Shown: in pieces, positions 16,407 through 24,125 of the stretch | Numbering within the stretch: position 1 is the first letter of the stretch | Layout of the letters: each line of letters begins with the position of its first letter | Assembly (NCBI RefSeq): GCF_019431355.1 | Contig: NZ_CP080269.1 | Coordinates: 5,141,001-5,205,000, forward strand | Length of the DNA: 64,000 nt | Direction of reading: 5' to 3' | Origin: Paenibacillus sp. R14(2021) | GTDB lineage: Bacteria > Bacillota > Bacilli > Paenibacillales > Paenibacillaceae | Notes under the pieces: generated by a model | Databases searched by the model: none | Told to the model about the DNA's origin: nothing | Seen by the model: the letters and a program-made list of their open reading frames with translations, nothing else | Position numbers and translations under genes: made by a program

Positions 16407-16931
16407 ATGAATCGAGAGGAAGCGGAGGCCTTATCGGCATGGCTGGAGCGAAGCAGCGCCGGCATCGTCAGTGCCTATGATATTACGCGGATCAGCATGG
16501 ATGGCCTACCGCTGCAGGGCTTTCATCAATGGGCGAACGGCAAGCCGCTCGTGAACGCTTATCACGTGAAGCGATTGGAAGGCGGAGCGCTGTATCTGTT
16601 GTTTATCGATTGGCATCGCAACGACAGCTACTATGCCGTCCTATACGCCGGCGACAAATCCACGACGCATGCGGAGATTCGCCAGCTCGTCTATGATGAC
16701 GGCGGACGGCCGTCCCATCTGAAGTGGACGTACAATCCGCTGAAGCGTGATGGGGGCAACGCGATAAGAAAAGCCTTTTACAAGCAGAAATGGGGCGGAA
16801 CGGAGGTAACCTTCCCCGTACTCGGGGTGCTGAAGGAAGAAGAGACGGATCTGTTTCTGGCATCACTGTTTGAGGCGGTGGAGCGGAGGCTTCAGGCGGA
16901 CCGGTCACCGGAGCTTTTCGACGAAATGTAA
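16407..16931 (+). CDS. Conserved hypothetical protein
   Basis: A 174-residue soluble protein with no signal peptide or membrane segment. I do not recognise the family. It is rich in aromatic residues (WHRNDSYYAVLYAG, LKWTYNPLKRDG) and has mixed alpha/beta character; the N-terminal 30 residues look helical. A GAGGGGG stretch about 10 bases before the ATG serves as ribosome binding site, and coding bias is normal for the window, so it is likely a real gene. It stands between the Dabb gene and ppaC as a separate unit. Confidence 0.7.
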   Translation: MNREEAEALSAWLERSSAGIVSAYDITRISMDGLPLQGFHQWANGKPLVNAYHVKRLEGGALYLLFIDWHRNDSYYAVLYAGDKSTTHAEIRQLVYDDGGRPSHLKWTYNPLKRDGGNAIRKAFYKQKWGGTEVTFPVLGVLKEEETDLFLASLFEAVERRLQADRSPELFDEM

Positions 16932-17066
16932 TAAATCGGTCAACGATTTGCATGTAATGGAATAGGAATTCATGTCATTTACAGGTATAATAGCGGTTAG
17001 GGATTTATAAGGGCGGCGTCTTGCGGTCCGTGCACCCAAATACATGACGGGATAAGGAGTATTCAG

Positions 17067-17999
17067 ATGTCAAAAACATTGATTTTCGGACACAAAAATC
17101 CAGACACAGACACGATCTGCTCGGCAATCGCTTATGCAGACCTCAAAACCAAGCTTGGACAAGAGGTTGAAGCTGTGCGTCTTGGCGAAGTGAACGGCGA
17201 AACGCAATACGCGCTTAACCAATTCAAAGCGGCTGCTCCGCGTTTGGTGGAAACGGTTTCGAACGAAACGGGCACCGTTATCCTGGTTGACCATAACGAG
17301 CGCCAACAAAGCGTAAGCGACATCGATAAGGTACGTGTGCTTGAAGTAATCGACCACCACCGGATCGCAAACTTCGAGACCAGCCACCCGTTGTACTACC
17401 GCTGCGAGCCGGTTGGCTGCACGGCTACGATTCTGTTGAAGCTCTACAAAGAGAACGGCGTTGCTGTCGAGAGCAGCATCGCAGGCTTGATGCTGTCCGC
17501 AATCATCTCCGACTCCCTGCTGTTCAAATCGCCGACTTGTACGCCGGAAGACGTTGCTGCGGCACGCGAACTTGCGGCGATCGCAGGCGTTGACGCCGAT
17601 TCGTACGGCCTTGAAATGCTGAAAGCCGGCGCCGACTTGAGCCAAAAAACGGTTGCGCAGCTGATCTCCCTGGATGCGAAAGAATTCGCAATGGGCAGCT
17701 ACAAAGTCGAAATCGCTCAAGTGAACGCGGTTGACGTGAACGATGTTCTGTCCCGCCAAGCTGAAGTTGAAGCGGCGCTGAATGCAATCATCGCGGACAA
17801 AGGTTTGGACCTGTTCGTCCTCGTTGTCACGGATATCCTGAACAACGATTCCGTTGCACTGGCACTGGGCAAAATGGCCGGCGCCGTCGAAACAGCTTAC
17901 AACGTGAAGCTGGATGACAACAAAGCGGTGCTGAAAGGCGTCGTATCCCGCAAGTCGCAAATCGTTCCGGTATTGACGGAAACATTGGCGAAACTGTAA
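17067..17999 (+). CDS. ppaC: Manganese-dependent inorganic pyrophosphatase
   Basis: A 310-residue cytoplasmic family II pyrophosphatase, which splits diphosphate into two phosphates and pulls biosynthetic reactions forward. The DHH domain has [13 protein letters not shown] with metal ligands His9, Asp13 and Asp15, then VDHNE and VIDHHRI. The C-terminal DHHA2 domain includes the ISLDAKEF and [10 protein letters not shown] segments with substrate-binding Lys/Arg. Length equals that of Bacillus PpaC. AAGGAG precedes the ATG, and TATAAT is seen at 16986-16991, but the -35 box is poor. Codon use is strongly biased, as for a highly expressed gene. Confidence 0.96.
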   Translation: MSKTLIFGHKNPDTDTICSAIAYADLKTKLGQEVEAVRLGEVNGETQYALNQFKAAAPRLVETVSNETGTVILVDHNERQQSVSDIDKVRVLEVIDHHRIANFETSHPLYYRCEPVGCTATILLKLYKENGVAVESSIAGLMLSAIISDSLLFKSPTCTPEDVAAARELAAIAGVDADSYGLEMLKAGADLSQKTVAQLISLDAKEFAMGSYKVEIAQVNAVDVNDVLSRQAEVEAALNAIIADKGLDLFVLVVTDILNNDSVALALGKMAGAVETAYNVKLDDNKAVLKGVVSRKSQIVPVLTETLAKL

Positions 18000-18014
18000 G
18001 AGATGCTATAAAGC

Positions 18015-18058
18015 AAATACCCCGTTCGGCCTTGTTATGGCTGACGGGGTATTTTTTG
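18015..18058 (+). terminator. Rho-independent terminator of ppaC
   Basis: AAATACCCCGT (18015-18025) pairs with ACGGGGTATTT (18044-18054), followed by a T-run. Confidence 0.88.
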
Positions 18059-18089
18059 TTGGGCGGGTGAGGGAGGTGGCGCTGGAAAT

Positions 18090-18744
18090 AGCGCAAAAGG
18101 GTGATGTAGTAGCCTTCTTGCGGTAGGAACCACCGAATTAGGCGCAAAAGGGTGATGTAGTAGCCCTTTTGAGGTGGAAACCGCCGAATTAGGCGCAAGA
18201 GGGTGATATAGTAGCCTTCTTGCGGTGGAAACCGCCGAATTAGGCACAAGAGGGTGATATAGTAGCCTTCTTGCGGTGGAAACCGCCGAATTAGGCGCAA
18301 AAGGGTGATATAGTAGCCTTCTTGCGGTGGAAACCGCCGAATTAGGCGCAAGAGGGGATGTAGTAGCCTTCTTGAGAGGAAAACCACCGAATTAGGCGCA
18401 AGAGGGTGATGTAGTAGCCTTCTTAAGAGGAAAACCGCCGAATTAGGCGCAAAAGGGTGATGACGTAGCCTTCTTAAGAGGAAAACCGCCGAATTAGGCG
18501 CAAGAGGGGATGTAGTAGCCTTCTTGAGAGGAAAACCGCCGAATTAGGCGCAAGAGGGTGATGTAGTAGCCTTCTTAAGAGGAAAACCGCCGAATTAGGC
18601 GCAAAAGGGTGATCCAGTAGCCCTCTTGAGAGGAAAACCGCCGAATTAGGCGCAAAAGGGTGATGTAGTAGCCCTCTTGAGAGGAAAACCGCCGAATTAG
18701 GCGCAAGAAGGTGATCCAGTAGCCTTCTTGTGGTGGGAACCGCG
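18090..18744. repeat. Tandem array of a 51-bp unit, 12 full copies plus one partial
   Basis: Unit boundaries taken after each GAATTA fall at 18140, 18191, 18242, 18293, 18344, 18394, 18445, 18496, 18546, 18597, 18648 and 18699, and a thirteenth copy degenerates near 18744. Ten full copies are 51 bp and two (18345-18394, 18497-18546) are 50 bp. Each unit starts GGCGCAA, contains GTAGTAGCC in most copies and ends CGCCGAATTA. The first five full copies mostly have GCGGTGGAAACCGC near the end; the later ones have GAGAGGAAAACCGC. Within a unit CAAGAGGG can pair with CCTTCTTG and, across the junction, CGCC can pair with GGCG around GAATTA. The array lies between the ppaC terminator and a minus-strand terminator. 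Because 51 is divisible by three, several frames stay open, but I see no coding signal. Confidence 0.93.
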
Positions 18745-18765
18745 CCTGCCTCTCCCTCATATGCA

Positions 18766-18804
18766 AAAACCGGTAGGAGCAGATACATCATCTGCTCCTG
18801 CCGG
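18766..18804 (-). terminator. Minus-strand terminator of the decayed mannosidase gene
   Basis: A 15-bp stem (18770-18784 with 18790-18804, one wobble pair) followed on the minus strand by GTTTTTGC. Confidence 0.7.
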
Positions 18805-18852
18805 CATAGGAAGAGCGCAAGTGTGCACCCGTGTCAAATCCGACGCTTATGA

Positions 18853-19157
18853 TTATGGCCGGTTACTGGGAGGACCGGCGCCCCATGGGAGGGGAGCGCC
18901 GACCTCCTCCAGCACATTGCTTGCGTATGCGCTGCCATGAACAAACCCTTCCGCGCTCATGCTGAGCTCGGCCGACTCGCCGGATAAGTTGTACCAGCGG
19001 GCAATCCAGTCGCCGCGGTCCACGTTGACTTTCAGGTTCGACAGCGCCCCGTGCTGCTCCGATTCAGCAGGCTCTGCCGAGGCGCAAGCTTGCCGCCGTG
19101 CAGCCCGGTTTGGCTGATCTGCAGCGGAACTTGATAGCCGTACGCCGCCTGGCAAGC
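18853..19157 (-). pseudogene. Frameshifted C-terminal remnant, probably GH38 alpha-mannosidase
   Basis: On the minus strand one frame reads AYGYQVPLQISQTGLHGGKL and then loses register near 19080; the adjoining frame continues LSNLKVNVDRGDWIARWYNL and SGESAELSMSAEGFVHGSAY, ending SNVLEE and a short tail to the stop at 18853. This order (a P-L strand, then xLSxLKxxxDRxxxIxRxYN, then xNVLEE) resembles the C-terminal beta domain of GH38 alpha-mannosidases. No catalytic part remains; upstream the sequence meets a 17-bp inverted repeat and the aldo/keto reductase gene. Its own terminator survives downstream. The family call is from memory; the broken frame is directly visible. Confidence 0.55.
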
Positions 19158-19205
19158 GCGGAATCGCTCCTCCTCACCGGCATGGGGAAGGAGGAGCGAT
19201 TCCGC
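19158..19205 (-). terminator. Perfect 17-bp inverted repeat after aldo/keto reductase gene
   Basis: Arms 19158-19174 and 19189-19205 (GCGGAATCGCTCCTCCT and its complement) enclose 14 bases. It lies downstream of the minus-strand reductase gene and may end its transcript, but no T-tract follows. Confidence 0.45.
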
Positions 19206-19287
19206 CTCGTTGGGCCATCGGATCGATGCGGGCATTCAGGTTTCTACTTAACTATGGTAATGCTTCGCTCTGAAGCGCTGCTTCGCG

Positions 19288-20256
19288 CTACTTCCCGCGC
19301 GTAGCGGCATACAGCCGGTTCCAATCGTCGCGCGAAAGTTGTACCTTCGTCGCGTCCTTACAGGCGCGGATGCGCGCGGGATTGATGGTGCCGATGACGG
19401 GCTGAATGCCGGCGGGGTGCTTCATCAGCCAGGCCAGCACGATGGCTTCAGCCGTCGTATCCTGCTGCTCGGCCAGCTCTGCTACGAGCTTCGCCGTCTT
19501 GACGACGGACTCGCTTTGACCTTCCAGCGAGCGCCCGGAATACATGCCCTGCGCGAGCGGGCCCCAGGATTGCAGCTGAATGTTTTCCAGACGGCAGTAT
19601 TCCATCGTCCCTTCGGGAAACACGCTGTTTCGGGACGCTTCTTGGTTAACGGTAACGCCCGTGTCGACAAAGCTGGTCTTATGCAGGCTCATCTCCAGCT
19701 GATTCACGATGAACGGCTCGTCGCTATAAGCGGCAAGCAGGCGGATCTGCCCTTGGCTCATGTTGGATACGCCGAAGTGGCGAACCTTGCCGGATGCTTT
19801 CAGCTTGCTGATCGCGCTCGCCACTTCTTCTGGATCGACGAGCGGATCGGGCCGATGCAGCAGCAAAATATCGAGATATTCCGTACCCAGACGTTCCAAT
19901 GTCCCGTCCACGCTGCGAAGGATGTGGGCTTCCGAGAAATCGAATTGATGCGGCAAATTCTCTTCCTCCAAGCGGATGCCGCATTTGGATTGCAGAATGA
20001 TGTCCCCGCGAAGCGATGGACGCTCCTTCAGCAATTGGCCGAAGACGCGCTCGGCTTTGCCGCGCGTATAGATGTCAGCGTGGTCATACATGTTGATGCC
20101 GATTTCAAGCGCGGCATCCAGCGCTTCATGGCCTTCTTTATAATGCTCGGCAGTAATCGGCGACTTGGCGTTCCAATCGCCCCCGAGCCTCATACAGCCC
20201 AGCACGAGCTGGCTTGCTTGAATGTCCCGGCGTTGCAGCGGAATTAGTTTCGTCAT
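19288..20256 (-). CDS. Aldo/keto reductase, YdhF-like
   Basis: A 322-residue cytoplasmic NADPH-dependent oxidoreductase of the (beta/alpha)8 aldo/keto reductase family. The catalytic tetrad is visible: Asp and Tyr in NMYDHADIY, Lys in LQSKCGI, and His in DILLLHRPD. The NADP-binding end shows VIGTINPARI. The protein resembles the YdhF subgroup of bacterial AKRs with unknown physiological substrate. TGGAGGT precedes two adjacent ATGs at 20259 and 20256; the second has better spacing. A further upstream open frame is not credible because it would add a non-family leader. It stands alone between two decayed genes. Confidence 0.92.
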   Translation of the reverse strand: MTKLIPLQRRDIQASQLVLGCMRLGGDWNAKSPITAEHYKEGHEALDAALEIGINMYDHADIYTRGKAERVFGQLLKERPSLRGDIILQSKCGIRLEEENLPHQFDFSEAHILRSVDGTLERLGTEYLDILLLHRPDPLVDPEEVASAISKLKASGKVRHFGVSNMSQGQIRLLAAYSDEPFIVNQLEMSLHKTSFVDTGVTVNQEASRNSVFPEGTMEYCRLENIQLQSWGPLAQGMYSGRSLEGQSESVVKTAKLVAELAEQQDTTAEAIVLAWLMKHPAGIQPVIGTINPARIRACKDATKVQLSRDDWNRLYAATRGK

Positions 20257-20429
20257 CATTACCTCCAGATAGGGTATCGTTAATTTAAACCTCTGTTTCA
20301 TTATGCTGGAACCGCTGTCAAATGAATAGTAGGGAAAAGGATGATATGAAATGAGACGAGGTATACCTAGTGAGCCGGAGTATAGCGGGTTCTTGTGACG
20401 GCAATCTTCCGCAAACGCGGTAGCAGGAG

Positions 20430-20810
20430 ATGGCATTTAAATATGCGACGTTCGACTATTTCTCCGACAAAGGCTTGGAGTCGGTCGAAGCCAGCATCAA
20501 GCAGCGCAAGAAGGACAACAAATACTTCATTCCGCCAGTCATCCAATACTTCACGGACAACTCGGAGTAAGGACAGAAGGTGAAAGCCGTCTATGACAAG
20601 TACGACAACGTCTACCAATACAGCCCTGAAATCACGAGCCTCTTGGACGGGAAGCTGGAAGAGCAGTTCAACACGCAGGATTACTATGCGGAGATGACGA
20701 ACAACGTGCAGGAGATCTTCTCGAAGAAAGACGTCGACGTGAAAGCCGTGCTTGACGCGTCCGCGAAGAAAATGCAAGAGAAGTTCTACAACAATATTAA
20801 AGTGCAATAG
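20430..20810 (+). pseudogene. C-terminal remnant of an ABC solute-binding protein
   Basis: The frame from 20430 reads FKYATFDYFSDKGLESVEAS, then QYFTDNSE, meets a TAA at 20568-20570, and continues without shift as GQKVKAVYDKYDNVYQYSPE to the native-looking end at 20810 (KKMQEKFYNNIKV). The composition (charged helices, a late KLEEQF and a final KKMQEKFY) is that of the C-terminal helices of family 1 extracellular solute-binding proteins. The signal peptide and about two thirds of the binding domain are missing. An AGGAG just before 20430 is probably chance. The in-frame stop plus the missing front make it a dead gene. Confidence 0.65.
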
Positions 20811-21057
20811 TCCCTGTACCCGCGGTTCGCGGCTTCGGAAAGAGCATCGGCGGTCGTTGTAGGGAGCGCCAAATTATCTGAGAACGGCGTTGCTTACTGC
20901 CATGCGGCAGCGGGGAACGCCGTTTTTGCATGGAACGAGATACCTGGGAAAGCAGGCGAAAATAAAGCGTGATTTAGCCAGACTTGAGGGATATACTGGG
21001 GATTGCGAATCAACAGATTCTCCGGTGGGCCGGAGAACGACGGGGAGGAAGAGAGCG

Positions 21058-21474
21058 ATGAAACGCGCGGGATGGATGATAGTGGCAATGCTGCTTGTCC
21101 TGCTGCTGGCACAGCCGGTATCAGCAGCCGGGAAAACGACGAAGATCAAGGTCACCTTCGTCGGCGCTTCGCTGGACGAGAACAATCATGTCGGCAACGA
21201 ATGGTGGAGCGGCGCGTATGTCAACGGCAAACCGATCGACGAGGGCGGCTCGGTGACGTTGAACGTCAAATCGACCGACACGATCAAGCTGAAAGCCGAA
21301 GCGCAGGAGCAGGACAAATACCCGGATGACGGCGAAGCCAGCACGACGGTTAAGGCCGCTTCCGTGACGAAGACGATCACGAAGGCGTTGCACGTTACCG
21401 TCGTCGAGAATCGGGGCCGCTACTCGGGAAACACGGCGCAGTGGACGTTTGCGTTTCAGATTCAGAAGGTTTAA
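21058..21474 (+). CDS. Small secreted protein of unknown function
   Basis: A 138-residue protein. Residues 1-24 form a signal peptide with a hydrophobic core (MIVAMLLVLLLAQ) and a likely signal peptidase I cut after VSA-A. The mature part of about 114 residues is polar, rich in Thr, Lys and Val, with alternating strands (IKVTFVGASL, SVTLNVKSTDTIKLKAE, TITKALHVTVVENRG), so it is likely a single beta-sandwich domain outside the cell. GGGAGGAA precedes the ATG at 21058. No cysteine, no lipobox and no sorting signal are seen. I do not recognise the family. Confidence 0.75.
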   Translation: MKRAGWMIVAMLLVLLLAQPVSAAGKTTKIKVTFVGASLDENNHVGNEWWSGAYVNGKPIDEGGSVTLNVKSTDTIKLKAEAQEQDKYPDDGEASTTVKAASVTKTITKALHVTVVENRGRYSGNTAQWTFAFQIQKV

Positions 21475-21516
21475 ATACGATGCTGGAGGTAATGAGCATT
21501 CAGCCAGGGCGCAAAC

Positions 21517-21558
21517 AAAAGAGAGGCTTTTCCCACTCGGGGAGAGCCTCCTCTCTTT
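21517..21558. terminator. Terminator between convergent secreted-protein and GGDEF genes
   Basis: An imperfect stem AAAAGAGAGGCTTTTCCC / GGGGAGAGCCTCCTCTCTTT closed by ACTC, with A- and T-rich edges. Confidence 0.6.
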
Positions 21559-21584
21559 GCGCTGCTGCCAGCTCCGGCACGGCG

Positions 21585-23129
21585 TCACAACGTTGCATTC
21601 AATTGAAAATCATTCCGTCCGTTCCGTTTGACTTTGTACATCGCTTCGTCCGCGCTGTGCAGCAGGGCGTCGCTGTCATCGCCGTCCTGCGGAAAGAAGC
21701 TAACCCCGATACTCGTGCCGATCGGAATGACGTGGCCCTCGAACAGCAAGCGCTCGTCAGTGAACCGGCGCTGCAGCTGCTTTAGACGCTCGCCGACATC
21801 GGCCGCTGACGCGATTCCGCTTAGGAAGAACACAAATTCGTCTCCGCCGATACGGGCCGCCATGCCCTGATGCGCCGCGGTCTCGCCGATGAGCTTGGCC
21901 GCATGCTTCAGCACCTCGTCGCCTGCCTTGTGGCCGTAGGTATCGTTCGTCTCCTTGAAGAGATCGAGGTCGATGAGGATGAGGGCCAGCTGCTCGCGAT
22001 GCGTCCGGGCGTCTTGGATGGCTTCTTCGAACTTCTCGTAGAAGTATCGGCGGTTCGGCAGCAGCGTCAGCGGGTCGTGATACGCCATGAACGTAATGAC
22101 CTTCTGGTTCTCCTTCTGCGCGGTAATGTCTCGGATGATGAGAATGGTATGCGGTTCGTTGTCCACCAGCACGTAATCGCCATCCACGAGCACGTCCAGC
22201 CGCCGCTCCTCTGCGTGTACCGTTGTCTCGAAATCGACAATCGCTTGCCGGCTGAGAATGCGCGCTTTGACCGAATCCCCGACCAAATCATAGAATAGCC
22301 GTGCTTCCAAGGTGACGGGCCGGAACAGATGTCTGGCGCTGGGGTTGATTTCTTTGATCTTGCCCTGCAGGTCGATGAGCAGAATCGCCGCCGGGTTCAG
22401 ATTGAATAATTTCTCGTATTTCTTGTCTTCGAAATTCAGAAAATCAAATTTGATCATGGCCAGCCGCAGCGTGAAGCCCCAGATCAAGCCTGCGTAGATA
22501 TACGGATAAGGCGGCAGAAACGAGCTCATGTCAACGTAGCCCGTCAGCACCGTCCAGACGAGCACCAGGATGGATCCTGTGCTGAGCAAGGTGAAGATGG
22601 CTTTGTGCTCGGGGGTGGCAGCGTTCGATTTTCCTTTGGCGATGAACAGGAGGAAGAAGGCGCTGACGAACAAGCTGACGGTGATCGTAATGTAGTAGGG
22701 CAGGTTGAGGATCGGCATTTTCCAGATGCCGGCTTGTACGAACATGTCCGTGGAAATGATCCGTTTCGAACTGAAGAGGTTGGCTGCAACAACGATCAGC
22801 GGCACGTAGAACACGTACGGATAGAGATAACGCGGCATTCGCTTGTCGAAACGGGCGAATTTCATCAGCACATGTATGCCAATGCCTGGAATTAGGATGC
22901 CGACATTGCTGAACCATTTGGCCGCGAGGATGCCGCTGTAGGACATAGGCAGCTGGAAGCGCACGTATTCCTCCAGAAACAAGAGCAAATAACAACCGAT
23001 CATGACGCTGACTAGACGATGCTCGGCGCTTCGGAGATTCCGCAGCAGCACGTCAATGCCCATATACATAAAAAATAAAATAGGCAGCAGGTAGGCAATT
23101 AGGGGGATCAGGGATTCCTTTAGGCTCAT
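21585..23129 (-). CDS. Membrane diguanylate cyclase (7TM-like, PAS, GGDEF)
   Basis: A 514-residue protein. Residues 1-215 hold about seven hydrophobic segments, followed by a PAS-like domain (about 220-340, starting near FNLNPAAILLIDLQGKI) and a GGDEF domain (about 350-510). The active loop reads RIGGDEFVFF with intact GGDEF at 428-432, and upstream YHDPLTLLPNRR and DLDLFKETNDTYGH are the nucleotide and metal segments, so it should make cyclic di-GMP from two GTP. The inhibitory RxxD motif normally five residues before the active loop is absent (HQGM there). The ATG at 23129 is used; a TTG eight codons upstream is possible. No phosphodiesterase domain is fused. It is a single gene. Confidence 0.9.
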   Translation of the reverse strand: MSLKESLIPLIAYLLPILFFMYMGIDVLLRNLRSAEHRLVSVMIGCYLLLFLEEYVRFQLPMSYSGILAAKWFSNVGILIPGIGIHVLMKFARFDKRMPRYLYPYVFYVPLIVVAANLFSSKRIISTDMFVQAGIWKMPILNLPYYITITVSLFVSAFFLLFIAKGKSNAATPEHKAIFTLLSTGSILVLVWTVLTGYVDMSSFLPPYPYIYAGLIWGFTLRLAMIKFDFLNFEDKKYEKLFNLNPAAILLIDLQGKIKEINPSARHLFRPVTLEARLFYDLVGDSVKARILSRQAIVDFETTVHAEERRLDVLVDGDYVLVDNEPHTILIIRDITAQKENQKVITFMAYHDPLTLLPNRRYFYEKFEEAIQDARTHREQLALILIDLDLFKETNDTYGHKAGDEVLKHAAKLIGETAAHQGMAARIGGDEFVFFLSGIASAADVGERLKQLQRRFTDERLLFEGHVIPIGTSIGVSFFPQDGDDSDALLHSADEAMYKVKRNGRNDFQLNATL

Positions 23130-23254
23130 TTGACCACATCTCTTCTGTCGCAATTGGTAAAATCTTGTCTATTTAAATCATAGCGCAGATGTTAATCGTT
23201 GCCAACCGAATTGTCGTTTTCTGCTGGTGTCCAAGCCTCCTAATTGGTCACAAA

Positions 23255-23285
23255 AAACGCATGCTTTTACAGATGCGTTTCTTTA
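23255..23285 (+). terminator. Small hairpin with T-rich tail upstream of ECF sigma gene
   Basis: AAACGCAT (23255-23262) pairs with ATGCGTTT (23273-23280), followed by CTTTAATTT. It lies between two divergent genes and just before a -10 box, so it may only insulate the promoter. Confidence 0.45.
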
Positions 23286-23291
23286 ATTTCC

Positions 23292-23300
23292 TGCTATAAT
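23292..23300 (+). promoter_or_regulatory. Extended -10 promoter element of ECF sigma gene
   Basis: TGCTATAAT is a perfect extended -10 motif, 40 bases before the start codon. No -35 hexamer is apparent. Confidence 0.5.
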
Positions 23301-23339
23301 AAAAGATAGATGGATGACGGGTGGTAAAGGAGAATTGCG

Positions 23340-23942
23340 GTGAACGAGGCACAGTTAGTCATGTTATCAAGACAAGGCGACCAGATGGCCTTCAACAAAC
23401 TGGTTGAGCTCTATAAGGATAAATTGTTTCACATGGCGCATCGGATTCTCCGCAGCAAGTCGGAGTGCGAGGATGTCGTTCAGGAAACGTTTCTGAAGGT
23501 GTATTTGAATTTGAACCGCTTCGATGAAAACAAACGCTTCTCGACGTGGATCTTCCATATCGGCAAGAACGTTTGTCTGGATTTGCTGCGCCGCCGCAAA
23601 GCACCGCCGCTTCCTCTTGATCAGCCTGTCACGGCTCACTCCGAACAGAATCTCTCGCTGCACGACGTTATCCCGCATACGGCTCTTTCTCCGGAAGGAG
23701 AAGTGATCGAACGCGAGCTTTCGACGAAAATGGCGGAGATGATCGACAAACTGCCTGACAAGTACAAGAGTGTTGTGTATCAGCGGTATGTGCTGGAGAT
23801 GTCGATGGAAGACATCGGGCGCGCCAACAATATTCCCGTCAACACGGTCAAGTCGCGCATTCATCGCGGCAAAGACTTCATGAAGAAGCGCTGGGGCAAG
23901 ACGTTTCTCATCTATTCCTTGTTATTATTCGGTTTCTTCTGA
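23340..23942 (+). CDS. ECF-type sigma factor, SigW-like, with hydrophobic tail
   Basis: A 200-residue sigma-70 family protein. Region 2 (about 20-85) has LVELYKDKLFHMAHRIL, EDVVQETFLKVY and FSTWIFHIGKNVCLDLLRRR; region 4 (about 125-180) has LPDKYKSVVYQRYVLEMSMEDIG and IPVNTVKSRIHRG. These match the SigW group that responds to envelope stress. Translation starts at a GTG with AAAGGAG upstream. Two things are odd: no anti-sigma gene follows, only a terminator, and the protein ends in WGKTFLIYSLLLFGFF, a 13-residue hydrophobic stretch that SigW proteins do not normally have. The tail could touch the membrane or be the trace of a lost fused or neighbouring gene. Confidence 0.87.
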   Translation: MNEAQLVMLSRQGDQMAFNKLVELYKDKLFHMAHRILRSKSECEDVVQETFLKVYLNLNRFDENKRFSTWIFHIGKNVCLDLLRRRKAPPLPLDQPVTAHSEQNLSLHDVIPHTALSPEGEVIERELSTKMAEMIDKLPDKYKSVVYQRYVLEMSMEDIGRANNIPVNTVKSRIHRGKDFMKKRWGKTFLIYSLLLFGFF

Positions 23943-23966
23943 TTCCTATAGCAAGCAGCTGACCAG

Positions 23967-23997
23967 GCTCCTGACTACATGTCGGGAGCTTTTTTTG
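23967..23997 (+). terminator. Rho-independent terminator of ECF sigma gene
   Basis: GCTCCTGAC (23967-23975) pairs with GTCGGGAGC (23981-23989), followed by a T-run. The remaining bases up to 24125 hold no gene. Confidence 0.82.
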
Positions 23998-24125
23998 CAT
24001 GCATGCCCTATTTCGGCCTTGGCCGCGGCTTACGCTTTCCGTTATGGCGAACAACTGCGGAGAGGCACCGTTGATGCCTGCGGGACGGCATCAGCAGCAT
24101 GCTGACGGTATCTAATGGCCAGCAA

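Noticed and set aside
18090-18744. CRISPR array
   Set aside because: The 51-bp units join each other with no unique spacers, and no cas genes are in the window.
18474-18791. Minus-strand repeat protein of about 105 residues
   Set aside because: The open frame follows from a 51-bp unit length divisible by three. Other frames are open as well, two 50-bp units shift the frame, and the apparent start lies within a terminator stem.
19158-19205. Insertion-sequence end (17-bp inverted repeat)
   Set aside because: The arms face each other across 14 bases, as in a hairpin. There is no transposase, target duplication or second copy.
23255-23285. Attenuator or riboswitch of the ECF sigma gene
   Set aside because: The likely -10 box is downstream of the hairpin, so it would not be in the transcript.
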